A DNA stretch of 64,000 nucleotides from Tenuifilaceae bacterium CYCD (GCA_036322835.1 AP027304.1:3782001-3846000); one strand, 5' to 3'; shown: positions 32,772-45,496, counted from the stretch's first letter. Numbers and translations: made by a program. The notes: a model not told the origin generated them from the sequence alone.

Positions 32772-34301
32772 ATGCTTAAAAATAGATTTGTCCCAATCGT
32801 TACCAAACTATCGGTGCTAACATCAATAATAATTCTGATAGTTCTGATAGTTACAGGCTTAATAAGTTACTCAAAACTATCGGAGTTTGGCTATAGGTTC
32901 AACGGCGAGCATACCAAAACCGTTGTTAATTTTGCTTTACACGCAATTAATGGCGATTCGCTTGAAGTTATTATTAAGGAACGTGACGATTCCTCTAGAT
33001 ACGCCAATTACCTTAGAGACGAACTAAAAAAGATTAGGGATATGGCAGAGATGAAATACCTCTACACTTTCTTTTTAAATAGCGATGGAAGTTATCAGTA
33101 TGCCATTGAAGGGGGTGATAATAACTCGGAGGATTATTCCCAGTTTGGATCAGTTGCTGAATGGGACAAAAACGATGATTTACCATATATTGAAAAGGCC
33201 GTAAATACAAAGCAAATAGTTTACACTAAAATAACGTACAATAAGACCTATGGTTGGATGGTTACAAGCTTTGCTCCAATCATTAATTCAAAAGATGAGG
33301 TTATTGCTATTTTAGGTTGCGATATTGAAGCCGCTCAAGTTGTAAAAGAAATTAAAAAATACAGAACCTCGGTTATTATTACTGGATTTTCACTTTTAGT
33401 AGCATCAGTGTTACTGGTGGTTTATTTTATTTCACGCTCAGTCAAGGTTATTCAATGTATTACCCAAATTACCACAAGGCTATCTGAGGGTGAACTTAAT
33501 CTGCAAGCAGAATGCAAAACAAACGATGAGTTTGGATTGCTTGCCAAATCAGTAAACAAGATGATTGAACATTTAAAAGACATAGTCTCAACCATACATT
33601 TAAATTCGCAAAGGTTCGTTACAGATAGCAGTGATGTAAAAGGCATATCGCATCAACTTGCCGAAGATGCGAACAAACAGGCGTCTGTAGCGGAAAAAGT
33701 TTCCTCCTCGATGGAGCAAATAAAATCGAACATCGAAAACAACACGGAGAACGCTAAACAAGCGGAACGAATAAGCATAAGCACTACCAAAACCCTAGGA
33801 GAGGTTGTTAGTGCAACGAAAATAAGTATCGACAGTATTAAGCTAATTAATCAAAAAATTACAATTATTGAGGAAATATCCCGCCAAACAAATATACTCG
33901 CACTAAACGCAGCCATTGAGGCTGCCAGGGCTGGGGAATATGGCCGTGGATTTTCAGTAGTAGCCGCTGAAGTTCGCAAACTTGCCGAAAGAAGTGGAAT
34001 TGCCGCCAATGAAATTTCAGAAATATCTGATCGTAGCGTAGACCTATCAATAAATGCTAGCCAAAAACTAGAAGAACTTGTTCCAGAAATAGAGGAAACA
34101 GTTAATATGATTAAAGAAATTGCCAACGCTAGCGTGGAACAAAACTATGGAATTGAGCAAATTAACACCGCAGTAGTTCAACTAAACGACATTACACAGC
34201 ATAATGCTCAAACTGCTGAGGAATTATCTAACGCAGCAAATCAACTTGCCGAACAATCCGATGAGTTAAAAAAATCAATTTCATTCTTCAGTAACAATTA
34301 A
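32772..34301 (+). CDS. Methyl-accepting chemotaxis protein
   Basis: 509 residues. Transmembrane helix 1 (about 13-35), a periplasmic sensor part (about 36-195, with [20 protein letters not shown] and [18 protein letters not shown], which looks like a single Cache/PAS-like fold), transmembrane helix 2 (about 198-220), HAMP linker ([20 protein letters not shown]) and a signalling hairpin with the conserved tip [18 protein letters not shown]. Ends without a CheR-tethering pentapeptide. No che genes adjacent. Ligand unknown. Confidence 0.9.
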   Translation: MLKNRFVPIVTKLSVLTSIIILIVLIVTGLISYSKLSEFGYRFNGEHTKTVVNFALHAINGDSLEVIIKERDDSSRYANYLRDELKKIRDMAEMKYLYTFFLNSDGSYQYAIEGGDNNSEDYSQFGSVAEWDKNDDLPYIEKAVNTKQIVYTKITYNKTYGWMVTSFAPIINSKDEVIAILGCDIEAAQVVKEIKKYRTSVIITGFSLLVASVLLVVYFISRSVKVIQCITQITTRLSEGELNLQAECKTNDEFGLLAKSVNKMIEHLKDIVSTIHLNSQRFVTDSSDVKGISHQLAEDANKQASVAEKVSSSMEQIKSNIENNTENAKQAERISISTTKTLGEVVSATKISIDSIKLINQKITIIEEISRQTNILALNAAIEAARAGEYGRGFSVVAAEVRKLAERSGIAANEISEISDRSVDLSINASQKLEELVPEIEETVNMIKEIANASVEQNYGIEQINTAVVQLNDITQHNAQTAEELSNAANQLAEQSDELKKSISFFSNN

Positions 34302-34329
34302 GTATAGACTAAAATAGATTTTCTATGAT

Positions 34330-34947
34330 TAATTGACTTTATCTGCTAATGGTAGCATTAGGAATTCATTTCAACTTTTTTTCTTCAGATGTTATTAATG
34401 CCAACGATAGTTTATGAAATGAAATTACGTTTTCCAATAATTGAATTGGATCTAACAGTTAATCAATCAAGTACAGCTATAGATTAACACCAGATTTATG
34501 GCTAAAAGCAGGACTCATTGCTAATGGAAAATACACAAAAGCAGAACCAAAAGTAGATTATTGCCTTTATCCTACATCACAAAGGAACCTTTCTTTTGGA
34601 ATAATTTAGGTGCCGATAAACATGCAAATTTATCATTTAAAGGGCTAGATTTTGTATATGGCACGCATTTAAGATTTATTTACTATAATGAAAAAAATAC
34701 CACAGAAAACCCAGCGATTCCAGTTGATCAAAGGACAATAACATACAACACGTACAACGCAGGAATTGGCTTTACCTTGGGTCTTTACTACAACTTTAGT
34801 GATAAATTTGCAATTGGTTCAGAATTGAATCCTTACATAGATTATTGGTATACAAAAAATAACGATGATTACGGAACAAAATATAAAGGTTACGAATACG
34901 ATATACTTGGGAATGTATCGATTATCTCATTAAAATTCAGATGGTGA
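34330..34947 (+). pseudogene. Outer-membrane beta-barrel protein, frame-disrupted
   Basis: The longest open piece (34561-34947) has no ATG and reads as the end of an outer-membrane barrel (FKGLDFVYGTHLRFIYYNE, YNAGIGFTLGLYYNFSDKFA, ending ISLKFRW with terminal aromatic). Just upstream, in a different frame, LTPDLWLKAGLIANGKYTKA looks like an earlier strand pair of the same barrel, and a further piece MVALGIHFNFFSSDVINAN lies in yet another frame. At least one frameshift separates them, so the gene appears broken. Lost function unknown. Confidence 0.6.
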
Positions 34948-34960
34948 CAAGTAAATAATA

Positions 34961-34992
34961 AAAGCGCAACCCGAGGGTTGCGCTTTTATTTT
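34961..34992. terminator. Bidirectional terminator between the barrel remnant and yidC
   Basis: A 12-base arm AAAGCGCAACCC (34961-34972) pairs with GGGTTGCGCTTT (34975-34986); in practice the loop takes CCGAGG. A-rich before and T-rich after, so it can serve both converging transcripts. Confidence 0.85.
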
Positions 34993-35028
34993 ATCTAATA
35001 TCTAAATTCTAGTTTCTTCAGTCTTCTT

Positions 35029-36882
35029 TTACTTCTTTTTCTTCTGTACTTCTTGTTGACGCTTAGCCATATCTTCCAAACGTGTCTGCCATTTCGATTT
35101 AGTCACCGGCTTTTTAGCATTCTCGTGGAGTTTTGCAAGTATAGCCTCATCGTCTACAAACTGACGCATAAGGTAAGTTTGTCCAATGGTAAATAAGTTC
35201 GAAAGGAAATAGTAGTAGCTCAAACCCGAAGAGTATCCGTTGAACCAGAATAACATCATCAATGGCATCATATAGGTCATCATAAACTTCATACCTGGCA
35301 TTTGAGCATTGGTATCGCCCATTTGATCGGCATTCATTTTTGATGTGATAAATAATGCCGCAGCCATTAATAGGGTAAACAAACTGATATGATCGCCATA
35401 CCATGGAAGTTTAAATGGCAAACTAAGTATTGAATCGTAGGCAGAAAGGTCATCGGCCCAAAGGAATCCCTGCTGACGCAACTCAAACGATGCGGGGAAG
35501 AAACGGAACATCGCGATAAGGATTGGAAACTGGATAAGTATTGGAATACATCCGCCCATTGGATTTACGCCAACCTTCTTGTAAAGGCCCATTATAGACT
35601 GTTGTTTCTTCATCGCATCCTCTTTCTTGGGATACTTCGCATTAATCTCATCAACCTGTGGCTTTAGAACCCGCATCTTGGCTGAACTGAGGTACGATTT
35701 ATAGGTAAGCGGGAATAAAACTAGTTTTATTAGAACCGTTAGCAAGAAAATTATCAATCCGTAACTCGAAATAAATCGGCTGAAAAAATCGAAAACGTTA
35801 ATTACTATATACTTGTTGATCCATCGAACAATATTATGCCCAAGCGGAATAACTTTCTCAAAGTCCATCTCATACTTTTTAAGAGTTTTGTAGTGATTTG
35901 GACCAAAGTAGAAGTTAAATCCAATGGTTTCGGAATTCTCATTCTTGAAAGGAATCGAAATTCTTGATGAGAACGAACGAACATGCTTGCCATCATTTAA
36001 ATCGGCAAACTTTAAATCGGCATTTAGGAAATGCTCATTGGCCACCAGAATCGACGAAAAGAATTGCTGCTTAAAGTCAATCCACTTCAGCTTGGTTGTG
36101 ATCTCCTTTTTGGTTTCCTGACCTCTTCCGCTCAATTCTTCATAGTCATCATTTAAGAAATGGTAGGCAATTGTTGTATATGTTTTTTCATTTTCGTATC
36201 CTTTTTCTAATCGAGGAACATTAACATCCCAAAGCAAATCAATTGATCCCATGGTTCCGCTAATGGTTTTGCTCATCCCATTGAACTTGATATTAAAGCC
36301 AACCAAGTAACTATCGGGTTTAATTGAGTATACATAGTCAATATAGGATGAGTCGGCCGTTAGCAACCTCATAGTAACAGCTGTAGAATCGGAGTTAGCT
36401 GAAACTACTGAATCTGCAACAGAAGGAGTAAAATACAGATTGTTGGTTTGGATATTGTTATTATTTCCCCAGAACTGAAGTCCAAAGGTATTCTCATCGC
36501 CATTGAAAAGGACAAGAGGGTCGCCCGAGTAGGTCTTATAATTTTTAAGTTCAACGGAATAAATTCTACCACCCAACGTAGATAGCTTAACCTTCATAAG
36601 GTTATTCTCCAAAGTGATAAAACGTTTTTCGCCTTCAATTGCTTTTGCAAAAGAGCCCATCTGTGCCACAACTTCTTGTTTCTTCACAGAATCTGCCATA
36701 ACAGCCTTTTGCTTTGCGTCCTCTTCTGTGCGTTTGCGTTGAATCTCAGCCTGAACAGTAGCCAACGAATCAGCTTTGCGTTGCATTGCGGCTTGTTCCT
36801 CTTTCGATGGCCGACTTAAAATTCCAAAGCCAATCATTATCACAAAAATCAGAACCAAGCCAATAATTGTATTCCTATCCAT
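35029..36882 (-). CDS. yidC: Membrane protein insertase YidC
   Basis: 617 residues. N-terminal signal-anchor (NTIIGLVLIFVIMIGFGIL), a Lys/Glu-rich coiled linker, the large periplasmic beta domain (about 80-350), then the conserved insertase core: FFSRFISSYGLIIFLLTVLI, FPLTYKSYLSSAKMR, NPMGGCIPILIQFPILIAMF and the C-terminal helices, ending in a basic tail. Inserts and folds inner-membrane proteins, with or without SecYEG. Directly follows pyrG. Confidence 0.95.
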   Translation of the reverse strand: MDRNTIIGLVLIFVIMIGFGILSRPSKEEQAAMQRKADSLATVQAEIQRKRTEEDAKQKAVMADSVKKQEVVAQMGSFAKAIEGEKRFITLENNLMKVKLSTLGGRIYSVELKNYKTYSGDPLVLFNGDENTFGLQFWGNNNNIQTNNLYFTPSVADSVVSANSDSTAVTMRLLTADSSYIDYVYSIKPDSYLVGFNIKFNGMSKTISGTMGSIDLLWDVNVPRLEKGYENEKTYTTIAYHFLNDDYEELSGRGQETKKEITTKLKWIDFKQQFFSSILVANEHFLNADLKFADLNDGKHVRSFSSRISIPFKNENSETIGFNFYFGPNHYKTLKKYEMDFEKVIPLGHNIVRWINKYIVINVFDFFSRFISSYGLIIFLLTVLIKLVLFPLTYKSYLSSAKMRVLKPQVDEINAKYPKKEDAMKKQQSIMGLYKKVGVNPMGGCIPILIQFPILIAMFRFFPASFELRQQGFLWADDLSAYDSILSLPFKLPWYGDHISLFTLLMAAALFITSKMNADQMGDTNAQMPGMKFMMTYMMPLMMLFWFNGYSSGLSYYYFLSNLFTIGQTYLMRQFVDDEAILAKLHENAKKPVTKSKWQTRLEDMAKRQQEVQKKKK

Positions 36883-36920
36883 TTGTTATGTTCCCGTTTT
36901 TTTTCGTTAGTAAGATAAAT

Positions 36921-36948
36921 AAAAAAGCCACCCAAAGTACAGGGTGGC
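36921..36948 (-). terminator. Terminator after pyrG
   Basis: Stem GCCACCC (36927-36933) / GGGTGGC (36942-36948), 8-nt loop; on the minus strand a run of T follows. yidC therefore probably has its own promoter. Confidence 0.8.
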
Positions 36949-36973
36949 GCAAAGGTAATAAATTATATCTTTT

Positions 36974-38680
<1,707 letters not shown>

Positions 38681-38737
38681 AAAAACTCCACAAAATACAC
38701 CAACACATTCAACCAAAAACTATGTCTAAAAAGGCTC

Positions 38738-40714
38738 CTAATCGAGCTGATCTATCATTTTAATTTTTTCCTCTAAAAGCACGATTTCTTCTTTCGCTTT
38801 CTTAATTTTCCGTTCCACCTCTTGAATCATAGCCTCAGCATTTTTTGTGCGGGCAAAGAATCCGATATTGTTCTCCCACAAGGCTATATCATTCTCCAAC
38901 TGACGAAGACGATTGAAAAGTTTATCGCGTTCATTCCTCAACTTATTCTCCTGACGAGTATTGCCATGAGCACCATCTATTTTAGATTTAAAACGTAACA
39001 GGTTCCGCTTTCCTTCCTCAATGTTCAACTGCTCAAAATGCTTATTAATAGCGGTTCTGTAACGTTTCTGAATTTCTTCTTTTTGTTTAATAGGAACAAA
39101 TCCAATTTCAGCCCAACGGCGCTGAAACTCTTTAAGAGCAGATAACGTTGCCTCAACATCCTCGGAAATTACAAACGACTCAATCTCCGCAATTAACGCT
39201 TCTTTTGCTTTAAGATTATTATCGTAGCTGTTATCAATCTTCGAAAAATGCTGCGATTTTTGATTGAAGAAATGGTCGCAGGCTGCACGGAATCGTTTCC
39301 AAAGTTCCTCGGAATGCTTACGTGGCACTGGGCCTATTTCTTTCCAGCGTTTCTGAAGATTAATTAAATCCTCGGTTGTTTTTTTCCACTCATTGCTATC
39401 CTTTAGACTTTCTGCTTGAATGCAAAGCTCGGTTTTTAGCTGTAGATTATTTTGTTGAACTTCACGAGCGTCAACATAGAATTCACGTTTATGACCAAAA
39501 AACGAATCACAAGCGGTTCGAAAACGTTCGTAAATCTTATTATTGTCCTTTTTAGGGGCAAAACCGATGGTTTTCCATACTTTCTGGAGTTCAATCATCT
39601 CCTTGGAGCGCTGATTCCAATCCTTGTTACTCTTAATCACCATCGATGCAAGCTCTTCGGCTTTTTCGCAGAGCAATGTTTTGGCATCAAGATTTTTCTT
39701 TTGCTCATCGCGTAAGCCTTCAAAATGTTCCTGATGTTTCTTGTTGATCTTGGCCGTTGCTTCTTTAAATCGCTCCCAAATTTCGTTTTGATTTTCGCGG
39801 GGAACTGGGCCTATCTCACGCCACTGCTCATGGTATTTCTGTAACTTTTTAAACGCATTAACAATCGATGGTTCAAGTAACAGTTCTTCGGTTTTCTCGC
39901 AAAGATTTATTTTTTCCTCTAAATTCTTCTTAAGATCAAGATCGCGTAAATCTTTATTAATCTTTACAAAATCGTAGAAATTTTGAACATGATGATGGTA
40001 ATTTTCCCATAAATCGTTTAGGTTTGCCTGTGGAATAGGCCCAATCTCCCTAAATTTTTGTTGAAGTTGACGGAATTCCTGAAAAGTTCTATTTACGTCT
40101 TCCGAGCTATTAACTAACTCTTTAATTTGCTCAATAATTTGAAGTTTTTGCTCTAAATTATTTTGCTTTTGCAGCTCTGCATCATGGTTATACTTTGTTC
40201 GCTCATCGCGATACTGTTTTAGCAACTCTTTAATCTGAATTTCAGCGTTATCTTCAGGAGCAACGTATTGGGCAATATCACCACCCGCATCTACAAATGC
40301 TTTTCTCAAACGCTCAACCTCAGCCTTGTGCTTACGGTAGAAAATACTCTTAATACTCTCAACCTCTGCTTTTACTTTAAAAATAGGTTTCTCGCTTAGC
40401 AGCTGTTTTAATGTTTGAACCAATTCATCCTTGGTTAAATTTGAAAAATCAACATTGATTTTTTCACCGTCCTCTTCGTCAATGCTAGAATCGTCCTCTT
40501 CCTCCTCTTCGGGCAGTGTCTCATCATCAAGGTCTATTGGTTGTAAAGTTACATCTATCTCCTCATCATCAATATGGGAAATCGCAACGCCTTCGGTAAC
40601 TTTTGATTCTTGTGCTTGTTGGTTCAAGCCTACACTTTCATTGGAAGTAGCCCTCGCATCTTCAGCATTGCTGAAGTTCTGATCCTTAGGATCATTCAGA
40701 TCGTTAGTGTTCAT
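38738..40714 (-). CDS. DUF349 repeat coiled-coil protein
   Basis: 658 residues from the ATG at 40712-40714 (MNTNDLNDPKDQNFSNA); an earlier in-frame start adds 12 residues without support. Acidic N-terminal region (about 55-85, with a long Glu/Asp run), then about six DUF349 units recognisable by (W/R)xxIGPVPR or AEIGFVP followed by xExWxRFRxAxxxFF, and a C-terminal coiled coil. Cytoplasmic, function not established; the family is very common in Bacteroidota. Confidence 0.9.
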   Translation of the reverse strand: MNTNDLNDPKDQNFSNAEDARATSNESVGLNQQAQESKVTEGVAISHIDDEEIDVTLQPIDLDDETLPEEEEEDDSSIDEEDGEKINVDFSNLTKDELVQTLKQLLSEKPIFKVKAEVESIKSIFYRKHKAEVERLRKAFVDAGGDIAQYVAPEDNAEIQIKELLKQYRDERTKYNHDAELQKQNNLEQKLQIIEQIKELVNSSEDVNRTFQEFRQLQQKFREIGPIPQANLNDLWENYHHHVQNFYDFVKINKDLRDLDLKKNLEEKINLCEKTEELLLEPSIVNAFKKLQKYHEQWREIGPVPRENQNEIWERFKEATAKINKKHQEHFEGLRDEQKKNLDAKTLLCEKAEELASMVIKSNKDWNQRSKEMIELQKVWKTIGFAPKKDNNKIYERFRTACDSFFGHKREFYVDAREVQQNNLQLKTELCIQAESLKDSNEWKKTTEDLINLQKRWKEIGPVPRKHSEELWKRFRAACDHFFNQKSQHFSKIDNSYDNNLKAKEALIAEIESFVISEDVEATLSALKEFQRRWAEIGFVPIKQKEEIQKRYRTAINKHFEQLNIEEGKRNLLRFKSKIDGAHGNTRQENKLRNERDKLFNRLRQLENDIALWENNIGFFARTKNAEAMIQEVERKIKKAKEEIVLLEEKIKMIDQLD

Positions 40715-41080
40715 AAATTTAAAATTATCAGTAACACAGTAAAATAGCACAAAAAATTCAACTGAATTTTGCTCACGAAAATAAGCATAATAGAGTAATG
40801 CTCAAATTATTTAACGTAAAACTATTCTGTAAATGTTGAAATTTATATTGATTAAAAAGTAGAAGCCAGAACGGGTGCTGTAGATTGACGATGGAAGATT
40901 GGTTAGAATATGGAGAAGTTAGAGGAAGTTAAAAAAAGTTTGAGGAGTGGTGTAGAAAAGAAAAAACGTGAGCCAAAATCGACACACGTTCAAACCAAAC
41001 CTAAACCTAATCAAAAACTATTGCAAAATGGTAATTTACTTAATCAACTTGTTATTATATCTTCTATACTCCGTCAGCAA
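40715..41080. other. 366-bp gap between the DUF349 gene and hsp20
   Basis: AT-rich sequence with a basic 62-codon open frame at 40910-41098 (+) that overlaps the hsp20 stop and has low-complexity Lys/Gln/Pro content; I do not accept it as a gene. No clear terminator or RNA was found. It should contain the DUF349 promoter. Confidence 0.5.
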
Positions 41081-41518
41081 TTAACTGATGCTAATTGATC
41101 TTGGTTGCTGAGGCTTTGCCTCCTCCTTCTTGTGCAGAACAATGGTTAAAATACCATTATCGTAACGAGCCTCAATTTTATTTGTATTTATTGTTTTGCC
41201 AACCACAAAACTTCGCTCAAACGAACCGTTATAGAATTCGCAACGAGTAAAGTTTTCACCTTCAACCTTGTTTTGTTCTTTCTCAACAGAAATATTAAGA
41301 ACTTCGTTCTCAATATTTACCTTGAAATCTTCCTTTGAGTAGCCAGGAGCCGCAACCTCAATGCGATAACGATCTGACTCCTCAATAATATTTACAGCAG
41401 GATAATTTCTTATGCCATCGTTCAAACCATTAAAGGTTCTAAAAAAGTTATTCAAATCGAATCCGTTGTACCTCCTCGAGGTTAACATTTCAGGATCATA
41501 GAAACGTACTAGTGTCAT
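41081..41518 (-). CDS. Small heat shock protein, Hsp20/alpha-crystallin family
   Basis: 145 residues. Alpha-crystallin domain (about 40-130): YPAVNIIEESDRYRIEVAAPGY, EDFKVNIENEVLNIS, and the end motif ARYDNGILTIVLHKKEE in which the GxL element is present. A short C-terminal tail RSISIS carries the I-x-I motif used in oligomer assembly. Holdase chaperone. Single gene. Confidence 0.94.
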   Translation of the reverse strand: MTLVRFYDPEMLTSRRYNGFDLNNFFRTFNGLNDGIRNYPAVNIIEESDRYRIEVAAPGYSKEDFKVNIENEVLNISVEKEQNKVEGENFTRCEFYNGSFERSFVVGKTINTNKIEARYDNGILTIVLHKKEEAKPQQPRSISIS

Positions 41519-41762
41519 AGTTTTTTATTTTTATTGATTAATAATTTTGTTGTTTTAACTTTTCTGATCGAATTTTATACCAAAGCACAAAAACGGCCAC
41601 TTTGACACTTTTAAAATATACCATAAGACATAATGACATATATTAATTTAGCAACAAAACATTAAATATCTATTTATCAGATATATAAATCCATAACATT
41701 TGTATCAAACATCCATATTAATTCTTGCTACTTCCATCTTCTCACTTTTCGCTTTTTAAAAC

Positions 41763-41770
41763 TACCTTTG
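41763..41770 (+). promoter_or_regulatory. Possible -7 element of trmD
   Basis: TACCTTTG matches TAnnTTTG, 21 bp before the trmD ATG; no good TTG at the -33 distance was seen. Confidence 0.35.
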
Positions 41771-41791
41771 CACCAGAATAAATATCGTAGA

Positions 41792-42469
41792 ATGAGAATC
41801 GACATTATCACCGTACTACCAGAGTTGCTTGAAAGTCCGTTAGGACATTCAATAATAAAACGTGCACAGAAAAAAGAACTTGTGGAAATTAAGTTCCACC
41901 ATTTACGCGATTATACACACAACAAGCACCGTACTGTGGACGATTACGCCTTTGGCCCCGATGCGGGAATGGTGCTAAAGGTTGAGCCTATTTTTGAGGT
42001 CATCGAAAAACTAAAATCGGAACGTGAGTACGATGAGATAATATACACTTCGCCCGATGGCGAGCCTATGACACAAAAACTAGCCAATCACCTCAGCACT
42101 AAAAAAAATATACTCATACTCTGCGGACATTACAAAGGAGTAGACCATAGGGTACGCGAACATTTAGTAACCCGTGAAATATCCATTGGCGATTACGTAC
42201 TCTCCGGCGGAGAACTTGCCGCCGCAATTATTGTGGATAGCGTTGTACGATTAGTACCTGGGGTTCTTTCCGATGAAACCTCGGCCCTCACCGATTCTTT
42301 TCAGGATGGTTTACTTGCACCTCCTGTCTATACCCGTCCAGCAGAGTTTAATGGCTGGAAAGTCCCAGAAATACTGGTATCAGGTAACTTTAAGGAAATT
42401 GAGAAATGGCAAATGGAGCAGGCCGTTGAACGCACGCGAAAACTAAGACCAGGATTGTTAGAGGAATAG
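41792..42469 (+). CDS. trmD: tRNA (guanine37-N1)-methyltransferase
   Basis: 225 residues from ATG 41792 ([20 protein letters not shown]). SPOUT methyltransferase knot with [20 protein letters not shown] and [21 protein letters not shown], and [18 protein letters not shown] near the C-terminus. Methylates G37 of tRNAs to prevent frameshifting. Usually found with rpsP/rimM/rplS, which are not next to it here. Confidence 0.96.
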   Translation: MRIDIITVLPELLESPLGHSIIKRAQKKELVEIKFHHLRDYTHNKHRTVDDYAFGPDAGMVLKVEPIFEVIEKLKSEREYDEIIYTSPDGEPMTQKLANHLSTKKNILILCGHYKGVDHRVREHLVTREISIGDYVLSGGELAAAIIVDSVVRLVPGVLSDETSALTDSFQDGLLAPPVYTRPAEFNGWKVPEILVSGNFKEIEKWQMEQAVERTRKLRPGLLEE

Positions 42470-42557
42470 ACTATTTTGAATCTTGCGCAACAGACTGTAG
42501 GCTAATTGACCGTGCGACTATTCGGCCAGTACATGGGTTTATTTTAACTTTTACTAC

Positions 42558-43769
42558 CTAATTTTTACAGAGCCTAAACATCCACTCCTGTGCCTCGAAC
42601 TTTCCGTACTGATGCGAAGTAGAAAAGCACTTACACGCTTCTTTTAACTCCCCAAGATTGTAAAGAGCAACTCCCTTGTAGAAGTATGAATCAGCAATGT
42701 TGTACTCATTAATTATTGCAAAATCCAATTCGGCTATCGCCAATCGCATCTGTTCTGTTTTAATATAGACCAACCCTCGCAAGTATCTATACTTGGGACT
42801 ATTTGGATTTGTTTTAGAAAGTTTTGCCAAAGCAAAAAGAGCATCAACATATTGACCTACATCATACGCTAATTGCGAAAGAAGTTCTATTGCTCTTGTA
42901 TCATTTGGATAAAAATCTAAGTAATACTTAACATCCTCTAATCCATTGGCCGATTGCCCCATCGCGTTGTATATATTTGCTCTCATCAACCTAAATCTAG
43001 GATTCTCCCCCGATTGTTCAATTGCATCATCCATCTTTTTTATCGCAAGTTGGTATTGTTTTCTTGCCATCAAAGTTTGAGCAATTTTTACAAGGTAAGC
43101 AGGATCCTTCTTGCTTTTCTGGTAAGCAATACTATAATCATCGGCAGCAGCAGTTAGATTATCCATATTAAAGTATGCATCTCCACGCAATTCATAAAGA
43201 ACATACCGGCTCTTTATCCCTTTAATCCTAACATTGAGTAAATCGAGAGTTTCCTCGTAGTTTTGATTCGAATTAAAATATTCGGCATCGGCAATGGCCT
43301 TATCGAGCGGAGTATACCAATCTTTACTCCAGAGATTTTTCCAACTTATGGTGTTATGGTATTTTTCAAATGCACTTTCTAGCAGAATTGTGCTTTCTTT
43401 CTCTCTTTGAACCGATTCTAGATTCTTTCTTAACCACTCAAAACAGTTTGCTGTATCACCAATTATGCAGTAAGTTTTAGCTAACCTATAGCTTGCTGAG
43501 CCAGACCTTACCGATTCCGATTTAGAAAAACACTCTATAGCATCAGCATAATTCTCGTTTAACAAGAATGCATCACCAATTCCTATCGAATACTGAAACC
43601 TCATTGGCTTCAGCGCTTTGCAGGAATCAGCCCACTGCAAGGCTTTTGCTCGGTCCTGCATATCAATTGCTGCCTGGAGTCGATAATAGGCTTCAGGCAT
43701 TTGTTGAGCATTTACGCGAAGTATACCTATTCCAAAGAAAAGAAATGCTAATATAATTCGATGGTTCAA
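42558..43769 (-). CDS. Secreted TPR-repeat protein
   Basis: 403 residues, signal peptide MNHRIILAFLFFGIGILRVNA. At least eight tetratricopeptide repeats across the rest (e.g. YELRGDAYFNMDNLTAAADD, LVKIAQTLMARKQYQLAIKK, YFYKGVALYNLGELKEACKC). Periplasmic or surface protein for protein-protein contacts; no partner can be named. 60 bp after pyk on the same strand, possibly co-transcribed. Confidence 0.82.
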   Translation of the reverse strand: MNHRIILAFLFFGIGILRVNAQQMPEAYYRLQAAIDMQDRAKALQWADSCKALKPMRFQYSIGIGDAFLLNENYADAIECFSKSESVRSGSASYRLAKTYCIIGDTANCFEWLRKNLESVQREKESTILLESAFEKYHNTISWKNLWSKDWYTPLDKAIADAEYFNSNQNYEETLDLLNVRIKGIKSRYVLYELRGDAYFNMDNLTAAADDYSIAYQKSKKDPAYLVKIAQTLMARKQYQLAIKKMDDAIEQSGENPRFRLMRANIYNAMGQSANGLEDVKYYLDFYPNDTRAIELLSQLAYDVGQYVDALFALAKLSKTNPNSPKYRYLRGLVYIKTEQMRLAIAELDFAIINEYNIADSYFYKGVALYNLGELKEACKCFSTSHQYGKFEAQEWMFRLCKN

Positions 43770-43829
43770 AGCCTACTTATTTAATATTAAAAAAAGAAGA
43801 TTCCTCTCTATCGTTCGGAATGACAAGAT

Positions 43830-45242
43830 CTACTTTCGAAGTAGGTTTTTAACCTTACTAATCTCCATAAAGGTTGCACCGTTGCTTGGCCCAAAACTAC
43901 CTCCAATAATCAGCACCATATCCTCCGAGGCTATTTTACGGCGTTCAAGCATTAGCCCAATTGCGTCGGTTAAAAAGTGGTCGCGCGATTGGCGTGGTTC
44001 CATATAAACCGCCTCAACACCATACGACAAAGCCAAATGGCGCATCACATTAGGTTTATAGCAAATAGAATACACCGGAATCCTTCCACGAAATGCCGCC
44101 AAGTAACGGCCAGTCCGCCCTGTAAGGGTATCAACAATAATAGCTTTTATGGGTAGCGAGGAGCAAGCTCTAACCGCAGAACGGGCAAGCGTTGCGGTAA
44201 TTTCGTTATTAACTCTAACCAAGTTCAGTGTGTGGTCAGGCTCAAGAACTTCCTCCACCTCACGAGCAACGCTGGTCATTGCCTGAACCGATTCTAAAGG
44301 ATATGCCCCGTAGGCAGTTTCTCCACTAAGCATAATAGCATCGGCACGTTGGTAAATAGCATTGGCAATATCACTAATCTCAGCACGGGTTGGCCTTGGA
44401 TGCTCAATCATCGTGTGGAGCATTTGCGTAGCAATAATTACTGGCTTTTTACTCTCTATACATTTTTTAACCAGCCTACGTTGAACAATTGGAATTTTTT
44501 GGGCAGGAATCTCAATACCCAAATCGCCTCGAGCAACCATAATTCCATAGGCGTGGTCAAGAATCTCATCAATATTATCGACTCCTTGCTGATTCTCAAT
44601 TTTTGCGATAATCTTAATTTGACTATTATGCTGATGAAGAATCTCCTTTATCTCCATCACATCGTGCTTGCTACGAACAAAGCTATGGGCAATAAAGTCC
44701 AAGTCGTTATCAATGGCAAACTTCACAAAGTCTTTATCCTTCTGAGTTAGCGATGGAAGATTGATGTGTACATTCGGCAGATTAACACTTTTACGAAGCT
44801 TAATCATTCCACAGTTCATCACTTCGCAGAAAAGCGTAGTTTCGCTTTTCTCAAGAACCTTAAGTTCAAGTTCACCATCGTCAATAAGAAGTGAGTTTCC
44901 AACAGGAACTTCCTTTGCAATGTTGGCATAGCTTACATAGACTGTATCGCCATCCGATGCTCCTTCGGGATTTCCAATAATTTTGATTTTATTACCTGTT
45001 TCAACCTTAATTTCGGAACCTAACGACGATGTACGGATTTCAGGTCCCTTCGTATCAACTAAAATTGCAATGCTATCTGAAACTTCTCGAATCTTGTCAA
45101 TAACTGACCTGGCTGTTTCCTGATTCATATGAGCCGTATTTAAACGAGCAACATTCATTCCAGCATTGTAGAGACTTCTAATGAAGTCAACATCGCAACG
45201 TTTGTCCGATATGGTGGCAACAATCTTAGTTCGTTTTAGCAT
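43830..45242 (-). CDS. pyk: Pyruvate kinase
   Basis: 470 residues. RTKIVATISDKRCDVDFI at the start, AILVDTKGPEIRTSSLG, KDFVKFAIDNDLDFIAHSFV, the active-site IIAKIENQQGVDNIDEIL, GIMVARGDLGIEIP and PTRAEISDIANAIYQRADA. Normal length for the type without the extra PEP-utiliser domain. Converts PEP and ADP to pyruvate and ATP. A TAATTTTG (45263-45270, minus) is a candidate -7 element. Confidence 0.95.
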   Translation of the reverse strand: MLKRTKIVATISDKRCDVDFIRSLYNAGMNVARLNTAHMNQETARSVIDKIREVSDSIAILVDTKGPEIRTSSLGSEIKVETGNKIKIIGNPEGASDGDTVYVSYANIAKEVPVGNSLLIDDGELELKVLEKSETTLFCEVMNCGMIKLRKSVNLPNVHINLPSLTQKDKDFVKFAIDNDLDFIAHSFVRSKHDVMEIKEILHQHNSQIKIIAKIENQQGVDNIDEILDHAYGIMVARGDLGIEIPAQKIPIVQRRLVKKCIESKKPVIIATQMLHTMIEHPRPTRAEISDIANAIYQRADAIMLSGETAYGAYPLESVQAMTSVAREVEEVLEPDHTLNLVRVNNEITATLARSAVRACSSLPIKAIIVDTLTGRTGRYLAAFRGRIPVYSICYKPNVMRHLALSYGVEAVYMEPRQSRDHFLTDAIGLMLERRKIASEDMVLIIGGSFGPSNGATFMEISKVKNLLRK

Positions 45243-45496
45243 ATAGTATGGTTTTTATAGTGCAAAATTACTTAAGTTATGGAATTATTGATATGGTGAC
45301 TGTGTTTTAGTAACAATAAGGTATGCAAACGTTAACTTTCATATTAATTTTACAATTTGATGTTTGTTTTTTCTACATTCTCGTAAATGTTTCGATTCTA
45401 TTCATTCACTAAATTTTAAATAATCATTAAAACTTTATTTTTACTTTCTTTGTACTGCTTTTGCTGCCAAATAAAATATAAATCTAGAATCTGCAT

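Noticed and set aside
40910-41098. 62-codon basic open frame on the plus strand
   Set aside because: Overlaps the 3' end of hsp20, Lys/Gln/Pro-rich without any motif, and no promoter or terminator around it.
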